From: Campylobacter sp. RM12651
GTDB taxonomy: Bacteria > Campylobacterota > Campylobacteria > Campylobacterales > Campylobacteraceae
Direction: 5' to 3'
Assembly: GCF_022369475.1 (NCBI RefSeq)
Contig: NZ_CP059600.1
Span: 124,001-188,000 of the forward strand
Length of the DNA stretch: 64,000 nt
The position numbers were made by a program, and so were the translations under genes. Shown piece by piece: positions 50,702 to 61,049 of the stretch. How positions within the stretch are numbered: the first letter of the stretch is position 1; every line of letters starts with the position of its first letter. Below the pieces are notes generated by a model that was given only the letters and a program-made list of their open reading frames with translations, had not been told where the DNA came from and did no database searches.

Positions 50702-52477
50702 TTATATGTCAAAAGTTAAAAAAGAATTTGAAATAATATCTTTAATATTATTTAATTTAATTTGCCTATTATCTAGGCTTTTTGTATGTTTTAGCAGTAT
50801 TGTATTTAACTCGTTTAGATATTCATTTTTTAATTTTATGATTTCTTTTTTATTTATCAATAGTTCTTCAAATTCAAAAAAACTACAATCAGTAAGCAAT
50901 CTTTGATAAATTTCATTTTCACTAGGCAAATAAAGCTTAAATTGTTTGCTATCTAGCTCATAAAATTCACGACTTGCATTAATTTTTTCATAAAAAAATG
51001 ATAGGCTTAATTTAGCTGCGTTTTCGTAATTATTTAATGCTTTTATATTTATTTTTTCAAAAAGCTTATTTAATTTAAGCTCATAATTATTTAAAGCCTT
51101 TTCATAATCATTTATAATAAGCTCATCTAATGCTTTATAAAAATCATCTGCTATTGCGTAAAAATCAGCATTTACAAGGTCATTGTAGTTTTTATCTAAT
51201 TCTTTTGTTTTAGCAATATTTAAAGCATTTTTAAATTCTTTTAAAGGCTTGTGAAAATTATCTAAAAGGTTTAAAAATTGCTCGTTTATTTCTTTTCTAA
51301 TTTTTAAAAATTGCTTATTAATCGTATCTTTGTTGTAAAAAATACTTAAAAATGTATCATCAGGATTTAAAGTTTTGTATGAATATTCGTTTTTATTAAA
51401 GCAATTTTTATGAAATACCCCATCATTTTGGGTATAAAAATAAGCATTTTTTACCTTAAAATTAGTCATAAATTCATTAGCAATCGTCCTTGCTATACTC
51501 TTTAAAGCATTTAAAATCTCATCATTAAAGCCACTATAATCAAATTCATTTTTTGCAAGTATTTCTAAATAATTTTTAATTTTACACTCTAATTCTTCAA
51601 GGCTTAGTTTAATTTCACTAATAATTCCTAAAAGCTCATTATTTAATGTTTTTAAAGACGCTTTTATATTATCTTCTTTAATGCTTGTTTTATTTAGATT
51701 TTTTAAAAAATCATAAAAGGCCAAAATATTTGAATCAGGATTATTTTCACTTGCTTGTTTGCAAGAAATTAGCTCAATTTTTTCAAAATACTTAGCAAAA
51801 ACTTCATTTAAATAATTCTTTAACCTTAATTGCTCGGCTTCGTTTAATTTATCTTTTTGATTAATTAGACAAATCTTTTTTATATTTGGTTTTAATTCTT
51901 TAATAGCCTTTTCTTCACTAGCTTTACCAGCACTTTCAGCTAAACTTAGCCAAATTAAAGCATCAAAAGAATTAAATAAATTTTTAGAAAATTCTTCATC
52001 GGTAGTATTTGCATTTAGTCCTGGAGTATCAATTAGTGTAATATCTTTTAAAAGCTCGTTATTTGTAAAAATATTAATACTTTTAAGCCCATTTAGTTCT
52101 TCGTTTTGGTCATTTACAATATTGTTTGTAAGTTCGCTTAAGCCGTTTTCAAATTCTGCTAAAACTAAATCATTTAAACCATAATTAATATAAGTAGCAA
52201 CAACGCTAACAGGTCTTGCCCCTGTAGCTAAAATATCTTTTTTAAAAAGCAGATTTAAAAGTGAGCTTTTACCTGAACTAAATTGTCCTATCACACCAAC
52301 TTGTAATGGTAGATTATAATGCTTACATAAATTATCAATATTATTAATTAGTTTATTGCTAAGCATTAAATTAGGATTTTTTAGAGTGTTTTTTAAGGTT
52401 TTTAAATCCCCTAAAAAGCCTTTTTCATAACTTATATTATATTTTTCATTATATTCTTTTAAGACACTTTTTATCAT
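50702..52477 (-). CDS. Dynamin-like GTPase, second of pair (DLP2-like)
   Basis: 591 residues. The GTPase domain has P-loop GQFSSGKSSLLNLL (~64-77), switch Thr in ARPVSVVATYINYG, G3 LIDTPGLN and G4-like NQKDKL. It is followed by long helices forming stalk and neck, and a hydrophobic patch before the C-terminus. Campylobacter jejuni encodes an adjacent pair of bacterial dynamin-like proteins that form a 2:2 assembly able to bridge membranes; this gene and its overlapping partner have the same arrangement. Start overlaps the stop of the partner gene (ATGA, 52474-52477). Confidence 0.85.
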   Translation of the reverse strand: MIKSVLKEYNEKYNISYEKGFLGDLKTLKNTLKNPNLMLSNKLINNIDNLCKHYNLPLQVGVIGQFSSGKSSLLNLLFKKDILATGARPVSVVATYINYGLNDLVLAEFENGLSELTNNIVNDQNEELNGLKSINIFTNNELLKDITLIDTPGLNANTTDEEFSKNLFNSFDALIWLSLAESAGKASEEKAIKELKPNIKKICLINQKDKLNEAEQLRLKNYLNEVFAKYFEKIELISCKQASENNPDSNILAFYDFLKNLNKTSIKEDNIKASLKTLNNELLGIISEIKLSLEELECKIKNYLEILAKNEFDYSGFNDEILNALKSIARTIANEFMTNFKVKNAYFYTQNDGVFHKNCFNKNEYSYKTLNPDDTFLSIFYNKDTINKQFLKIRKEINEQFLNLLDNFHKPLKEFKNALNIAKTKELDKNYNDLVNADFYAIADDFYKALDELIINDYEKALNNYELKLNKLFEKINIKALNNYENAAKLSLSFFYEKINASREFYELDSKQFKLYLPSENEIYQRLLTDCSFFEFEELLINKKEIIKLKNEYLNELNTILLKHTKSLDNRQIKLNNIKDIISNSFLTFDI

Positions 52478-54450
52478 TTTAAATTCTCTTTTATTTCTAA
52501 TAATTTTTCTATTTTTTGTGTATTTAAGCTCAATAGATTTTCATCGTTAAATTCATTTATATTGATTTTTTCAATATGATAAATACTAAAAAATTCATTT
52601 TTCAAAAACTCATTAGCTAATTGTTTTTGCTCGCTAAAATTAAAAAAATTAAGATTTATATTTAAATAAATCGCATTTAATTTATTATTGATTGCATTTT
52701 CACTTTTATCACTTAGCAAATCAAGTTTATTTATGATTTTTTCAAATTCTTCAAATATTTCTTGTAATTTATTTTTATCAAAAATAATTTCATAATCTTT
52801 AGTAATATTTAGCTTTGCTTTAATTTCATTAAAATCATTTAAGAATTTATTACTCATACTTGAGTTAAGCCCATTTAATAAATCTTTAAAACCTTGAAAA
52901 ATTACATTTCTTACCTTTTCGTTTGAGTAATTTTTGTCATAATTTAATTCATCAAAAATCCTAGCAGCTTGATTTTTTGCTAAAAAGCTTAATTCGTGTG
53001 CTTGGATTTTGTAGTCTTTATTTAAGTATTCATTTAGCGATATTTCAAGTTCTTGTTTTAAGGCTAGTTTTTTGGCATTTTCGTTTTGTAGATTTTCTAT
53101 ATTTTTCATATATTCGTTTTTATCTAGCTTTAAAGAATTGTTTATATTAGTTAAAAGCGTAATTTCTAAATCAATTAGATTTTTAAATTTTTCGCTAATG
53201 CTATTTATAAATTCTTGTGAGCTAGTAGAATTAAAGCAAACATCGTTTAAATAGGCTTTTAAAGCATTTATTTCGCCTTTTGAATTGTCTTTTTTAAATT
53301 CACTAGCACTTACGCAAAATAGCTCATAATTAGGTGTAATATCTAGGTTTTTAAGCTCATTGTTAAAGCGATTTTTGACATATTCTTTTAATTTAATTTG
53401 CTCATCAATACTTATTAAATCACTTTTTGTAAGCACTAAAACTAGCTTTGAATTAGGATTATTTTTAGCAAAACTTGTTAAAAATTCTAAATCTTTAATG
53501 CTAAGTGCTTGAGTGCAAGTCATAAGGTATAAAACACAATTAGCAGTTTTTAAAAACTCTAAGCTTCTTTGTTCTCTACTAATTACTACATCATCAAGAC
53601 CAGGAGTATCTATTATATTTATTTTGTTTTTTAAATACTCGTTGTTTAGATGGATTTCAATATCTTTTACAAAAATACTTATGCTAGAATTTGCACTTGT
53701 ATAATCGTATAATTCGTTTATTTTTACTTCAACGCTTTTATGCTCAACAAAATCAATATTAAAGATTTTATTTAATTCTTCATTCAAACTAGCTTGAGTT
53801 TTTAAGGCATTAAATTCTGCTTCATTATAAAAATTTACTTTTATTTTTTCATTTTCATCATAGCTAATTACACTAAGATTTGCTGTTTCAGGTGCATTTG
53901 ATACACCTAAAAAATCTTGATTTAATAAAGCATTTATTAGGCTACTTTTTCCTGCGTTAAATATCCCGCTAAAAGCTATTTTATAATCTTTGCTAATTAA
54001 TTGAGTATAAAACTCATCAAGCTTATCTTTAAGCTCATTGCTTAGAATTTGTTGTAAATTTTTATAAATATTTTCAAGTTTATCTTGGCTTTTTTTAAAA
54101 TTATTATTAAATTCTTTTGATGAATTTATTTTTGTATTTTGAAGATAAGTGAAGATATTTTCTTTTATTTTTAATAATTTTAATTTTTCAAGATAAAAGA
54201 TTATTTCAAGTGGATTTAAAAGATTATTGTGAATAGAATTTAAAACAGCAATTTGCTTCATTTTAAGCTCAAAAAAACTATCAGTATTTAGGTATTGTTT
54301 GTATGTTTTTAGATTTAATAATTCTTTATAATTTAATTCATTAGCACATAAAATTAATGCGGCAAGTTCGGGATTAAAAATATTTTCTTCATAGTTAAAA
54401 TCAAGATTTCCTAATTCATCATTCCATAAATTTTTTAATAATTCTTGCAA
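52474..54450 (-). CDS. Dynamin-like GTPase, first of pair (DLP1-like)
   Basis: 658 residues. A helical N-terminal region (~160 residues) precedes the GTPase domain: P-loop FSGIFNAGKSSLINALL (~160-176), switch APETANLSVISY, G3 IIDTPGLDDV and G4 LTKSDL. A long helical stalk region follows. No transmembrane anchor is obvious, so membrane binding would be peripheral. It is translated just before its partner with a 4-nt overlap. Expected to work with the partner at the inner membrane; reported roles of such pairs include membrane tethering and cell-shape or virulence effects. Confidence 0.85.
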   Translation of the reverse strand: MQELLKNLWNDELGNLDFNYEENIFNPELAALILCANELNYKELLNLKTYKQYLNTDSFFELKMKQIAVLNSIHNNLLNPLEIIFYLEKLKLLKIKENIFTYLQNTKINSSKEFNNNFKKSQDKLENIYKNLQQILSNELKDKLDEFYTQLISKDYKIAFSGIFNAGKSSLINALLNQDFLGVSNAPETANLSVISYDENEKIKVNFYNEAEFNALKTQASLNEELNKIFNIDFVEHKSVEVKINELYDYTSANSSISIFVKDIEIHLNNEYLKNKINIIDTPGLDDVVISREQRSLEFLKTANCVLYLMTCTQALSIKDLEFLTSFAKNNPNSKLVLVLTKSDLISIDEQIKLKEYVKNRFNNELKNLDITPNYELFCVSASEFKKDNSKGEINALKAYLNDVCFNSTSSQEFINSISEKFKNLIDLEITLLTNINNSLKLDKNEYMKNIENLQNENAKKLALKQELEISLNEYLNKDYKIQAHELSFLAKNQAARIFDELNYDKNYSNEKVRNVIFQGFKDLLNGLNSSMSNKFLNDFNEIKAKLNITKDYEIIFDKNKLQEIFEEFEKIINKLDLLSDKSENAINNKLNAIYLNINLNFFNFSEQKQLANEFLKNEFFSIYHIEKININEFNDENLLSLNTQKIEKLLEIKENLK

Positions 54451-54661
54451 TTTAATTCCTTTTTGAAAAGATTTAAAAATCTTAGCTATTAAGACTTAAA
54501 GAAGTGTTACAAATAGTAATTAGGAGAAAAATTATCTAGTTTTTGTGTAAAAACTACTCAAATACCTATAAATATTTTAATTATATTTATCAATTAATTA
54601 TATTTTTATTATATTTTTTGTGTTAGTATCTCGCCGAATTTTTAATAAAAAAAGGAAAAAA

Positions 54662-56548
54662 ATGAGTTTTAAAAATAAAATTTATTTAACATTAATTGTG
54701 TTATTAGTCGTTGGATACTCGGCTCTAACCTACATTAGTTATAGCACTAGTAGCAAAACTATATCTGCTAATATTGAACGCTATTTAGATGATATTGTAG
54801 ATAAGAATTTAAATTACATTCAAAATTTCATTAGCATAACAGAGCAAAGCATTAAAGAGACTGCTAAAACTTTATCTAAGTTTGATTCAAATTCTAAAGA
54901 AGCTTTTGTGCCTTACTTAGAAAATGAAACTAGGGTTTTAAATTCTCCTATGGTATTTTTAGCATTTGAAGATGGCTCTATGTATGATGGCACAGGTTGG
55001 AAAGCACCTTTTGATGCAACTCAAAGAGGTTGGTATAAACAAGCAAAACAATTAAATAAAACTTTTGTAACTGATGTTTATGAAGACGCTCAAACTAAAA
55101 AATTAGTTATGTCAGTAGTTTCTCCAACATACGATAAAAACTCTAATTTTAAAGGTGCTTTAGGTGCTGATGTTACTTTAGATAAAGTTTCTGATTTTTC
55201 TAAAAATGCTGGAATTGAAGGTGGGGCTTTATATGTTTTAGATAATTATGGAATGATTATTGGTTATCCTGACCAACAATTAATAGGTAAAAAATTAGTA
55301 GAAGTATTTCCTAATTTAAAACCAATGCTTGATGAAATGTATTCAAAAAATAGTGGAAAATTAGAATTTGAATTAAATGGAGTAAAGCAAATTATGGATT
55401 TTAGCACTATTCCTGAAACTGGCTGGAAAGTTGCTGCTGCGATAAATAAAGAAATAGCATTTAAAGATGTTAGCAATCAGTTTAAAACGCTAATAATCGC
55501 AAGTGTTTTAGCTATTGTGGTTACTATTGGTATTGTTATATTGGTTTTAGTTTATTTGTTTAGACCATTTGATAGACTAGGCTTAATGATGAAAGATTTA
55601 GCAGTAGGGGAAGGTGATTTAACAAAAAGAGTTGCGATTAATGGTAATGATGAAATAGCTCAAATAGGAAAGCATGTAAATACTTTTATACAAAAAATCC
55701 AAACTTTAATAGCTAATTCAAAATCAACTTCAACAGAAAATGCAAGTGTAGCTCAAGAATTAAGCTCAACTTCACTAGCAGTAGGTAAGCAAGTAGAAGA
55801 AGAAACTACAATAATAGGTTGTGCTACTAAAGCAGGAGAAGCTATATTAAAAGATATAGATGTTACCGTTGAACACGCTGAAGAGAGTTCAAAACAACTT
55901 GAAACAGCTAGTGATAATTTAGATATTATTAAAAATCAAATATTAAAACTTGTTTCAGTGCTAGAAAATCAATCTTTACAAACTACTGAATTATCAAATA
56001 AATTAAATCAAACTAGCCAACACACAGAAGAAGTTAAAAATATCTTAAATGTTATAAACGATATAGCAGACCAAACTAATTTATTAGCATTAAATGCAGC
56101 TATTGAAGCAGCTCGTGCGGGTGAGCATGGTCGTGGATTTGCTGTGGTTGCTGATGAGGTTAGAAAATTAGCTGAAAGAACGCAAAAAAGCCTTGCAGAA
56201 ATAAATACAACAATAGGTGTGGTAGTTCAATCAGTAAATGATGCGTGTGGAGAAATGGAAAAGAACGCTCAAGATATTTCAAATATTTCAAAATCTAGTG
56301 TTCAATTAGAAGAAGTGGTTAATGAAAACTCTTTAATCGTTCAAACAAGCATTAGTGCTAATAAAAATAGCGTAAATGAATATAAAGATATAGCTAAGAC
56401 TATTCGTAGTGTTATAACTCAAATTGAGCAAATTAACAAAATCGCTAATTCAAATGCTAGAAGCGTAGAAGAAGTAGCAGGAGCAAGTGAGCATTTATCT
56501 AAGATGACTATTAAACTTGATGAAGAATTGGGTAAATTTAAAATCTAA
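54662..56548 (+). CDS. Methyl-accepting chemotaxis protein with dCache sensor
   Basis: 628 residues from ATG 54662 (AAGGA upstream). The first helix (~7-28) and second helix (~285-310) bracket a periplasmic double-Cache domain with SMYDGTGW, R122-G-W124-Y125, TDVYED and GALGAD (D170). The RxWY plus downstream Asp pattern resembles the amino-acid-binding motif of dCache_1 receptors, so an amino acid ligand is inferred. A HAMP domain is followed by the signalling hairpin with [21 protein letters not shown] and [17 protein letters not shown]. It signals to CheA/CheW at the pole. A terminator follows. Confidence 0.92.
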   Translation: MSFKNKIYLTLIVLLVVGYSALTYISYSTSSKTISANIERYLDDIVDKNLNYIQNFISITEQSIKETAKTLSKFDSNSKEAFVPYLENETRVLNSPMVFLAFEDGSMYDGTGWKAPFDATQRGWYKQAKQLNKTFVTDVYEDAQTKKLVMSVVSPTYDKNSNFKGALGADVTLDKVSDFSKNAGIEGGALYVLDNYGMIIGYPDQQLIGKKLVEVFPNLKPMLDEMYSKNSGKLEFELNGVKQIMDFSTIPETGWKVAAAINKEIAFKDVSNQFKTLIIASVLAIVVTIGIVILVLVYLFRPFDRLGLMMKDLAVGEGDLTKRVAINGNDEIAQIGKHVNTFIQKIQTLIANSKSTSTENASVAQELSSTSLAVGKQVEEETTIIGCATKAGEAILKDIDVTVEHAEESSKQLETASDNLDIIKNQILKLVSVLENQSLQTTELSNKLNQTSQHTEEVKNILNVINDIADQTNLLALNAAIEAARAGEHGRGFAVVADEVRKLAERTQKSLAEINTTIGVVVQSVNDACGEMEKNAQDISNISKSSVQLEEVVNENSLIVQTSISANKNSVNEYKDIAKTIRSVITQIEQINKIANSNARSVEEVAGASEHLSKMTIKLDEELGKFKI

Positions 56549-56550
56549 TT

Positions 56551-56580
56551 TAAACCAGCTAAATGCTGGTTTAATCTTTT
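56551..56580 (+). terminator. Terminator after the chemoreceptor gene
   Basis: TAAACCAGC and GCTGGTTTA pair around a 5-nt loop, followed by ATCTTTT. Confidence 0.75.
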
Positions 56581-56626
56581 AGTGGAATTTAAATCTAAGA
56601 TTATTTGTAAAAGTTTTTTAATATTG

Positions 56627-56848
56627 TTAGTTTGATAGGATTTCTTTTAATTTTCTGAAGTCTTTTAATTCATTTTCTAGTTTATAAACTTTTTTTAGCA
56701 AATTCATAGCAGCTATGGTTCTTGTGCTTATTCTATTTGTAGCAATTGCAATTCTTAAACTCCCTTCACTCATTCCAATTTTTTCTGCTAATTCTTTGTA
56801 GGTTAGATTGTTTTCTTTACAAAATGTTTTTATTTCTTCTACTTTCAT
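56627..56848 (-). CDS. Small XRE-type HTH protein
   Basis: 73 residues. NLTYKELAEKIGMSEGSLRIAIA is a helix-turn-helix with the family pattern, followed by a short charged helical tail (LLKKVYKLENELKDFRKLKEIL) that could dimerise. No effector domain. AAGGAT lies upstream of the ATG. Stand-alone regulators of this size often control themselves or a neighbouring gene, here possibly nothing nearer than the chemoreceptor. Confidence 0.7.
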   Translation of the reverse strand: MKVEEIKTFCKENNLTYKELAEKIGMSEGSLRIAIATNRISTRTIAAMNLLKKVYKLENELKDFRKLKEILSN

Positions 56849-57155
56849 ATCATATCCTTAATACAAATATATTTTTTATATAATATCATTTAAATGATTA
56901 AGCAAAATATATATTTTTTAAATTTTTGTATTTTTTATGATGATAAAAGTAATGAATATATTTTAAGTGTAAGCATAGTTAAGCTTTTTATTAAATGAAG
57001 CAAGTAAGAGATAGGAATGAAAAATAATAATTCACAAATTATATTTAGAAGAATAGATATAAAGAATTATCAAAAGCTATTAAAGAAACAAATAAAGCTA
57101 AAAAATTAGTTTTAAAATGAGATAAATAATAGGAATTTGAAATTCCTATTATTTT
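56849..57155. other. 307-bp spacer between HTH gene and purB
   Basis: AT-rich; holds the HTH gene promoter (poly-A/T near 56860-56930) and the purB terminator at its right end. A 31-codon frame from ATG 57017 with AGGA upstream exists but lacks any recognisable feature, and I do not call it. Confidence 0.5.
57128..57150 (-). terminator. Terminator of purB
   Basis: AATAGGAATTT and AAATTCCTATT are perfect arms around a single base, just past the purB stop, with A/T runs on both sides. Its AATAGGAATTT resembles part of the island's boundary repeat but lacks the CAAACG core. Confidence 0.7.
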
Positions 57156-58448
57156 TTACAATCCCAAACGCTCATAAATCTTATCAATATTTTTAAGATG
57201 ATAATCAACTAAAAAAGCATTTTCAATCTCTTCGGTGCTTAAGATTTCGCAAATTTCTTTGCTATTTTTTAATAATTCTTTAAACTGAAGCTTTTCGCTC
57301 CAAGCCTTTTTAGTTAGTCCTTGCACTAAATCATACGCCATTTCACGACTTAAACCCTTTTGAATAAGGGCTAAAAGCACTTGTTGAGAAAAGATTAATC
57401 CATAAGATTTATCTAAATTACTTTTCATATTTTCAGGATAAATCATAAGATTTTTTACAATAGAACTAAATCTTTTTAGCATATAATCAAGCAAAATCGT
57501 TACATCAGGAAGCATAATTCGCTCTGCACTTGAGTGGCTAATATCACGCTCGTGCCATAGATTTATGTTTTCGTAAGCAGTTATTAAATACCCCCTAATC
57601 ACACGGCTAAGACCACAAATATTCTCACTTCCTATTGGATTTTTCTTATGTGGCATTGCAGAGCTACCTTTTTGATTTTCACTAAAATATTCAAGCATTT
57701 CTACGCATTCAGTTTTTGCAAGGTGCCTTATCTCTGTAGCAAATCGCTCAAGTGCACTTGCAATCAACGCACACACGCTTATATAATTTGCGTGCAAATC
57801 TCTAGGTAAAACTTGAGTGCTGATATTTGCTACATTTAATCCAAGCTCTTTACAAATATCAAGCTCTACTTCTAGTGGAACATTTGCATAAGTGCCTACT
57901 GCACCGCTAATTTTTCCTACTCTAATCTCTTCACTAGCGTTTATAAAACGCTCATAATTTCTTTTGATTTCTTCGTAAAAATAAGCAAACTTTAGCCCAG
58001 TAGTAGTAAGCTCTGCATGAACTCCGTGAGTTCTTCCTATTTGTGGAGTATATTTATAAAGATTTGCTTTTTCTTTTAAAATATCTAAAAGATTTTCTAA
58101 ATTAGCTTTTATTATTTCATTTGCTTTTTTTAGTTGAATTGCTTGTGCAGTATCTACTACATCAGTGCTTGTTAGTCCATAATGAACCCATTTTCTCTCA
58201 TCGCCTAAATTAAGTGATAATGCTCTTGTAAAGGCTATTACATCGTGTTTGGTTTGCTCTTCTATTTCTTTTATTTTTGCTATATCAAACTTAGCATTTT
58301 TATATAGTTTTTCTAAATCTTCATTAGGAATTACACCTATTTTATTAAACGCCTTGCAAGTTGCAAGTTCAACTTCTAGCCAAGCATTAAATTTAGCTTC
58401 TTCACTCCAAATACTTGACATTTCAGGGTTTGAATATCTTGCAATCAT
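57156..58448 (-). CDS. purB: Adenylosuccinate lyase
   Basis: 430 residues. The fumarase/aspartase-superfamily signature GSSAMPHKKNPIGSENICGL is present, with catalytic His region GRTHGVHAELTT and YGLTSTDVVDTAQ. It performs two steps of purine synthesis, cleaving SAICAR and adenylosuccinate with release of fumarate. The ATG at 58448 overlaps the stop of the AsmA-like gene by 4 nt, so the two are co-translated, an order also found in C. jejuni. Confidence 0.95.
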   Translation of the reverse strand: MIARYSNPEMSSIWSEEAKFNAWLEVELATCKAFNKIGVIPNEDLEKLYKNAKFDIAKIKEIEEQTKHDVIAFTRALSLNLGDERKWVHYGLTSTDVVDTAQAIQLKKANEIIKANLENLLDILKEKANLYKYTPQIGRTHGVHAELTTTGLKFAYFYEEIKRNYERFINASEEIRVGKISGAVGTYANVPLEVELDICKELGLNVANISTQVLPRDLHANYISVCALIASALERFATEIRHLAKTECVEMLEYFSENQKGSSAMPHKKNPIGSENICGLSRVIRGYLITAYENINLWHERDISHSSAERIMLPDVTILLDYMLKRFSSIVKNLMIYPENMKSNLDKSYGLIFSQQVLLALIQKGLSREMAYDLVQGLTKKAWSEKLQFKELLKNSKEICEILSTEEIENAFLVDYHLKNIDKIYERLGL

Positions 58449-60625
58449 TTTTTACCTCCAAATAATCCTTTAATAAGATTTTCAGCAGGTTTTAATGTTT
58501 CATTTATTTTTTCACCATTATTTTTGCCTGTTATTTTATCTAATACTTTTACAGCATTTTCTATAGTGTTTTTTGCATCAGGAATGAATTTAACATCATC
58601 ATTTACACCTGAAAATGTTCCTTTAATTTCATTATTATTAAATGCTACAAGAGCAGGTGCATTGATACTTTTTGTAAGAGTATTATATGTTCCATTATTT
58701 ACTTCAATTTTTGCAATTGTTGCACTAATTTTTGCATTATAATCAATTAGATTTTTATTAATATTTACTAATACATCGCCTTTATCAAAAATAACTTGGG
58801 TAATATCAGTATTTAAAATCGTATTAATTAATTTTATAGTTTTGTGATATTTTAAATGTCCTTTTCCAAGATTTGCAACTAATTTTCCATTAGCATTTTT
58901 TAAATCATAATCTAAATTCCCATTGATATTTGCCTTATAAATATCAATTAAATCAAAAGATTTTGCAAGATTATCTAAAGCTACGCTAGTTAAATTAGCG
59001 TTAAATTTATCCCCATTTAGCTTAGCAGCTAATGAACCGCCAAAGAATTCTTTTGAGTTTAAAGTAAGATTTAATATCTTATCAAAAGTTAAATTCCCAT
59101 CAACTTTTACATTTCCGCTCATATTTTTATTAAGTAAAGCGTTAAAATTAGCTAGATTTGCACTCGCATCATAATTTGCGTTTGCTACGCCTTTTTTGTA
59201 ATTACCATTTGCGTTAAAACTATCTACTAAATCAGTATTTAATTTAGCGTCAAAACTGATATTATCAGCACCATTTAGCTTAACATCAGCGTTTGCTAAT
59301 ACTTTTGAATTAATCTCTAAATCATATTCTTTTTTGAAATAACTTGGGATTGTTTTTCCGTTTATATTAAGATTTGCCGAGCCTATTAGGTTTTTTAAAT
59401 CGCTTAATTTTGCGTTTATATTAATATTTGCATCTAACATTTTATCTTGATTTAGCAAGCCTAATAAAGCTAGAGATTTTAGACCTTCAATATTAGCTAC
59501 TAAATCATTTCTACCCATTTTTATATCTGATTTTGCACCTAATAATAAACCATTTACATTCGCATTTTCTAAACCATTTTTATCTAAATTAGCACTAGCT
59601 TTAAGATTTATTATCTCATCGCCACTAAGTTTTAAAAGTCCTGCGTTAGCTCTTAAATCAGTATTAATTGCAGTTTTGCTATTAGATAAATCGTGAGTGA
59701 TTTTTAAATCTTTTGCATTTATATTTTTACCACTAACTATAGAATTTATATTTGCTAATTTATTTTTAAAATCAATTTGCGAAGTGATTTTTAAATCAGA
59801 ATTTAAATTAGGATTTATGAAAGCTAATTCAGTAAGGCTTGTAACTAATTGCCCTTGAACTTCTAATTTATTAAGATTTATAGGTTTAAAATCACTTGTA
59901 ATATTTAAAATATTTGATTTTACATTGATATTTGGAGTAATTTCATTAGCTTTATAAGTATTTTTAGAATCAATTATAACCTTACCAAATCTTGAAATGT
60001 CAATTCCAAATTCTTTTGTGATACTTGGTTTTAGCTTAAGTTCTGAATAAATATTAATTAAAGCTTTTGCATCAAGTTTGTCTTTATCAAATTCATCAAC
60101 ATTTGCATTTAGGTTGATAAATCCACTTGCATAATCAACATTTGCGATTTTGCTTAATTTTTCTATATCTAAATTATTAGCATTAAGATTTAGTTTAGTT
60201 GGAAAATAATCTTTTATATTTGCATCAAGTGTAAGTGGGCTAGTAAAAATAACACCTTTTCCATCTATGTTAAAATTATTAAAACTACCATTTATATTGC
60301 CTTTAATGTTTAAAGGGTCGGTGATTTTTAGGGTTTCTAGGTTTTTTCCATTTAATTCATAATTTATATTAAGATTGCGAGATAATAGTGAAAAATCCCC
60401 ATTAACTGCTGCTTCAAGCATTCCATTAACTAAAACTTTTAAATTAATAGTTGAAAATCTCAATTCAAATTCTTCAATTTTAACTGCTATATTTGAATTT
60501 TCATTGATTTTTTTCTCTGCTATATTTTTTACGAAATTATTTCCAAAACTTGTAAATAACACACAATAAGCCCCTATAACAATTATTAAAATCAAAGCAA
60601 GGAGCGAATAAATAACTTTTTTCAT
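58445..60625 (-). CDS. AsmA-like exported/inner-membrane-anchored protein
   Basis: 726 residues from ATG 60625, where MKKVIYSLLALILIIVIGAYCVLF gives one N-terminal membrane anchor; AAAGG lies upstream, and the frame extends 8 codons further without a ribosome-binding site. The remainder is repetitive beta-rich sequence with alternating Asn/Asp/Leu/Lys (for example NINAKLSDLKNLIGSANLNI), as in AsmA/TamB-type proteins thought to form long hydrophobic grooves carrying lipids across the periplasm. Acts in envelope maintenance by analogy. Upstream of and overlapping purB. Confidence 0.75.
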   Translation of the reverse strand: MKKVIYSLLALILIIVIGAYCVLFTSFGNNFVKNIAEKKINENSNIAVKIEEFELRFSTINLKVLVNGMLEAAVNGDFSLLSRNLNINYELNGKNLETLKITDPLNIKGNINGSFNNFNIDGKGVIFTSPLTLDANIKDYFPTKLNLNANNLDIEKLSKIANVDYASGFINLNANVDEFDKDKLDAKALINIYSELKLKPSITKEFGIDISRFGKVIIDSKNTYKANEITPNINVKSNILNITSDFKPINLNKLEVQGQLVTSLTELAFINPNLNSDLKITSQIDFKNKLANINSIVSGKNINAKDLKITHDLSNSKTAINTDLRANAGLLKLSGDEIINLKASANLDKNGLENANVNGLLLGAKSDIKMGRNDLVANIEGLKSLALLGLLNQDKMLDANININAKLSDLKNLIGSANLNINGKTIPSYFKKEYDLEINSKVLANADVKLNGADNISFDAKLNTDLVDSFNANGNYKKGVANANYDASANLANFNALLNKNMSGNVKVDGNLTFDKILNLTLNSKEFFGGSLAAKLNGDKFNANLTSVALDNLAKSFDLIDIYKANINGNLDYDLKNANGKLVANLGKGHLKYHKTIKLINTILNTDITQVIFDKGDVLVNINKNLIDYNAKISATIAKIEVNNGTYNTLTKSINAPALVAFNNNEIKGTFSGVNDDVKFIPDAKNTIENAVKVLDKITGKNNGEKINETLKPAENLIKGLFGGKK

Positions 60626-60727
60626 AATACAACCTTTCGTTTTCTTCATAAATAAACTTGAGCTATTTTCACTAAAGTTTCTTTAGTTATTTTTTATCAT
60701 TTAGTGATTTGATTAACTTATTTTAAT

Positions 60728-60733
60728 TATAAT
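60728..60733 (+). promoter_or_regulatory. groESL promoter -10 box
   Basis: TATAAT six bases long, directly abutting the CIRCE element, 49 bp upstream of the groES start. Confidence 0.7.
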
Positions 60734-60760
60734 TTAGCACTCAAAGAATTAGAGTGATAA
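60734..60760 (+). promoter_or_regulatory. CIRCE element (HrcA operator) of groESL
   Basis: TTAGCACTC, nine bases, then GAGTGATAA. This matches the CIRCE consensus TTAGCACTC-N9-GAGTGCTAA except for one base. Repression by HrcA with heat release is the known mechanism; in Campylobacter it is HrcA with HspR at some promoters. Confidence 0.92.
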
Positions 60761-60781
60761 ACCACAAGAAAGGAAGAAAAA

Positions 60782-61039
60782 ATGAATTTTACTCCACTAA
60801 ATAAGCGTGTATTAATCAAATGCGCAAATGAAACAAAAACAACAGCTTCAGGAATTATTATACCTGACAATGCTAAAGAAAAACCACAACAAGGCGAAGT
60901 TGTAGCAGTTGCTAAAGAAATTAGCGATATTAAAATCGGCGATAAAGTAGTATTTGGTAAATACGCAGGTAGCGAATTAAAAATTGATAATGAAACATAT
61001 TTAATTTTAAGTTTTGAAGATATTTTAGGAATTTTATAA
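60782..61039 (+). CDS. groES: Co-chaperonin GroES
   Basis: 85 residues. [41 protein letters not shown] contains the family signature and the mobile loop that docks on GroEL; EYLIL-type C-terminal strand is present. It caps the GroEL folding chamber. AAGGAAG precedes the ATG and groEL follows by 10 bp. Controlled by the CIRCE element upstream. Confidence 0.97.
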   Translation: MNFTPLNKRVLIKCANETKTTASGIIIPDNAKEKPQQGEVVAVAKEISDIKIGDKVVFGKYAGSELKIDNETYLILSFEDILGIL

Positions 61040-61049
61040 GGAGATTTAG

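Noticed and set aside
57017-57112. A 31-codon gene in the spacer before purB
   Set aside because: It has a weak ribosome-binding site but no recognisable motif, and its Lys/Asn-rich composition is what AT-rich spacer DNA gives by chance.
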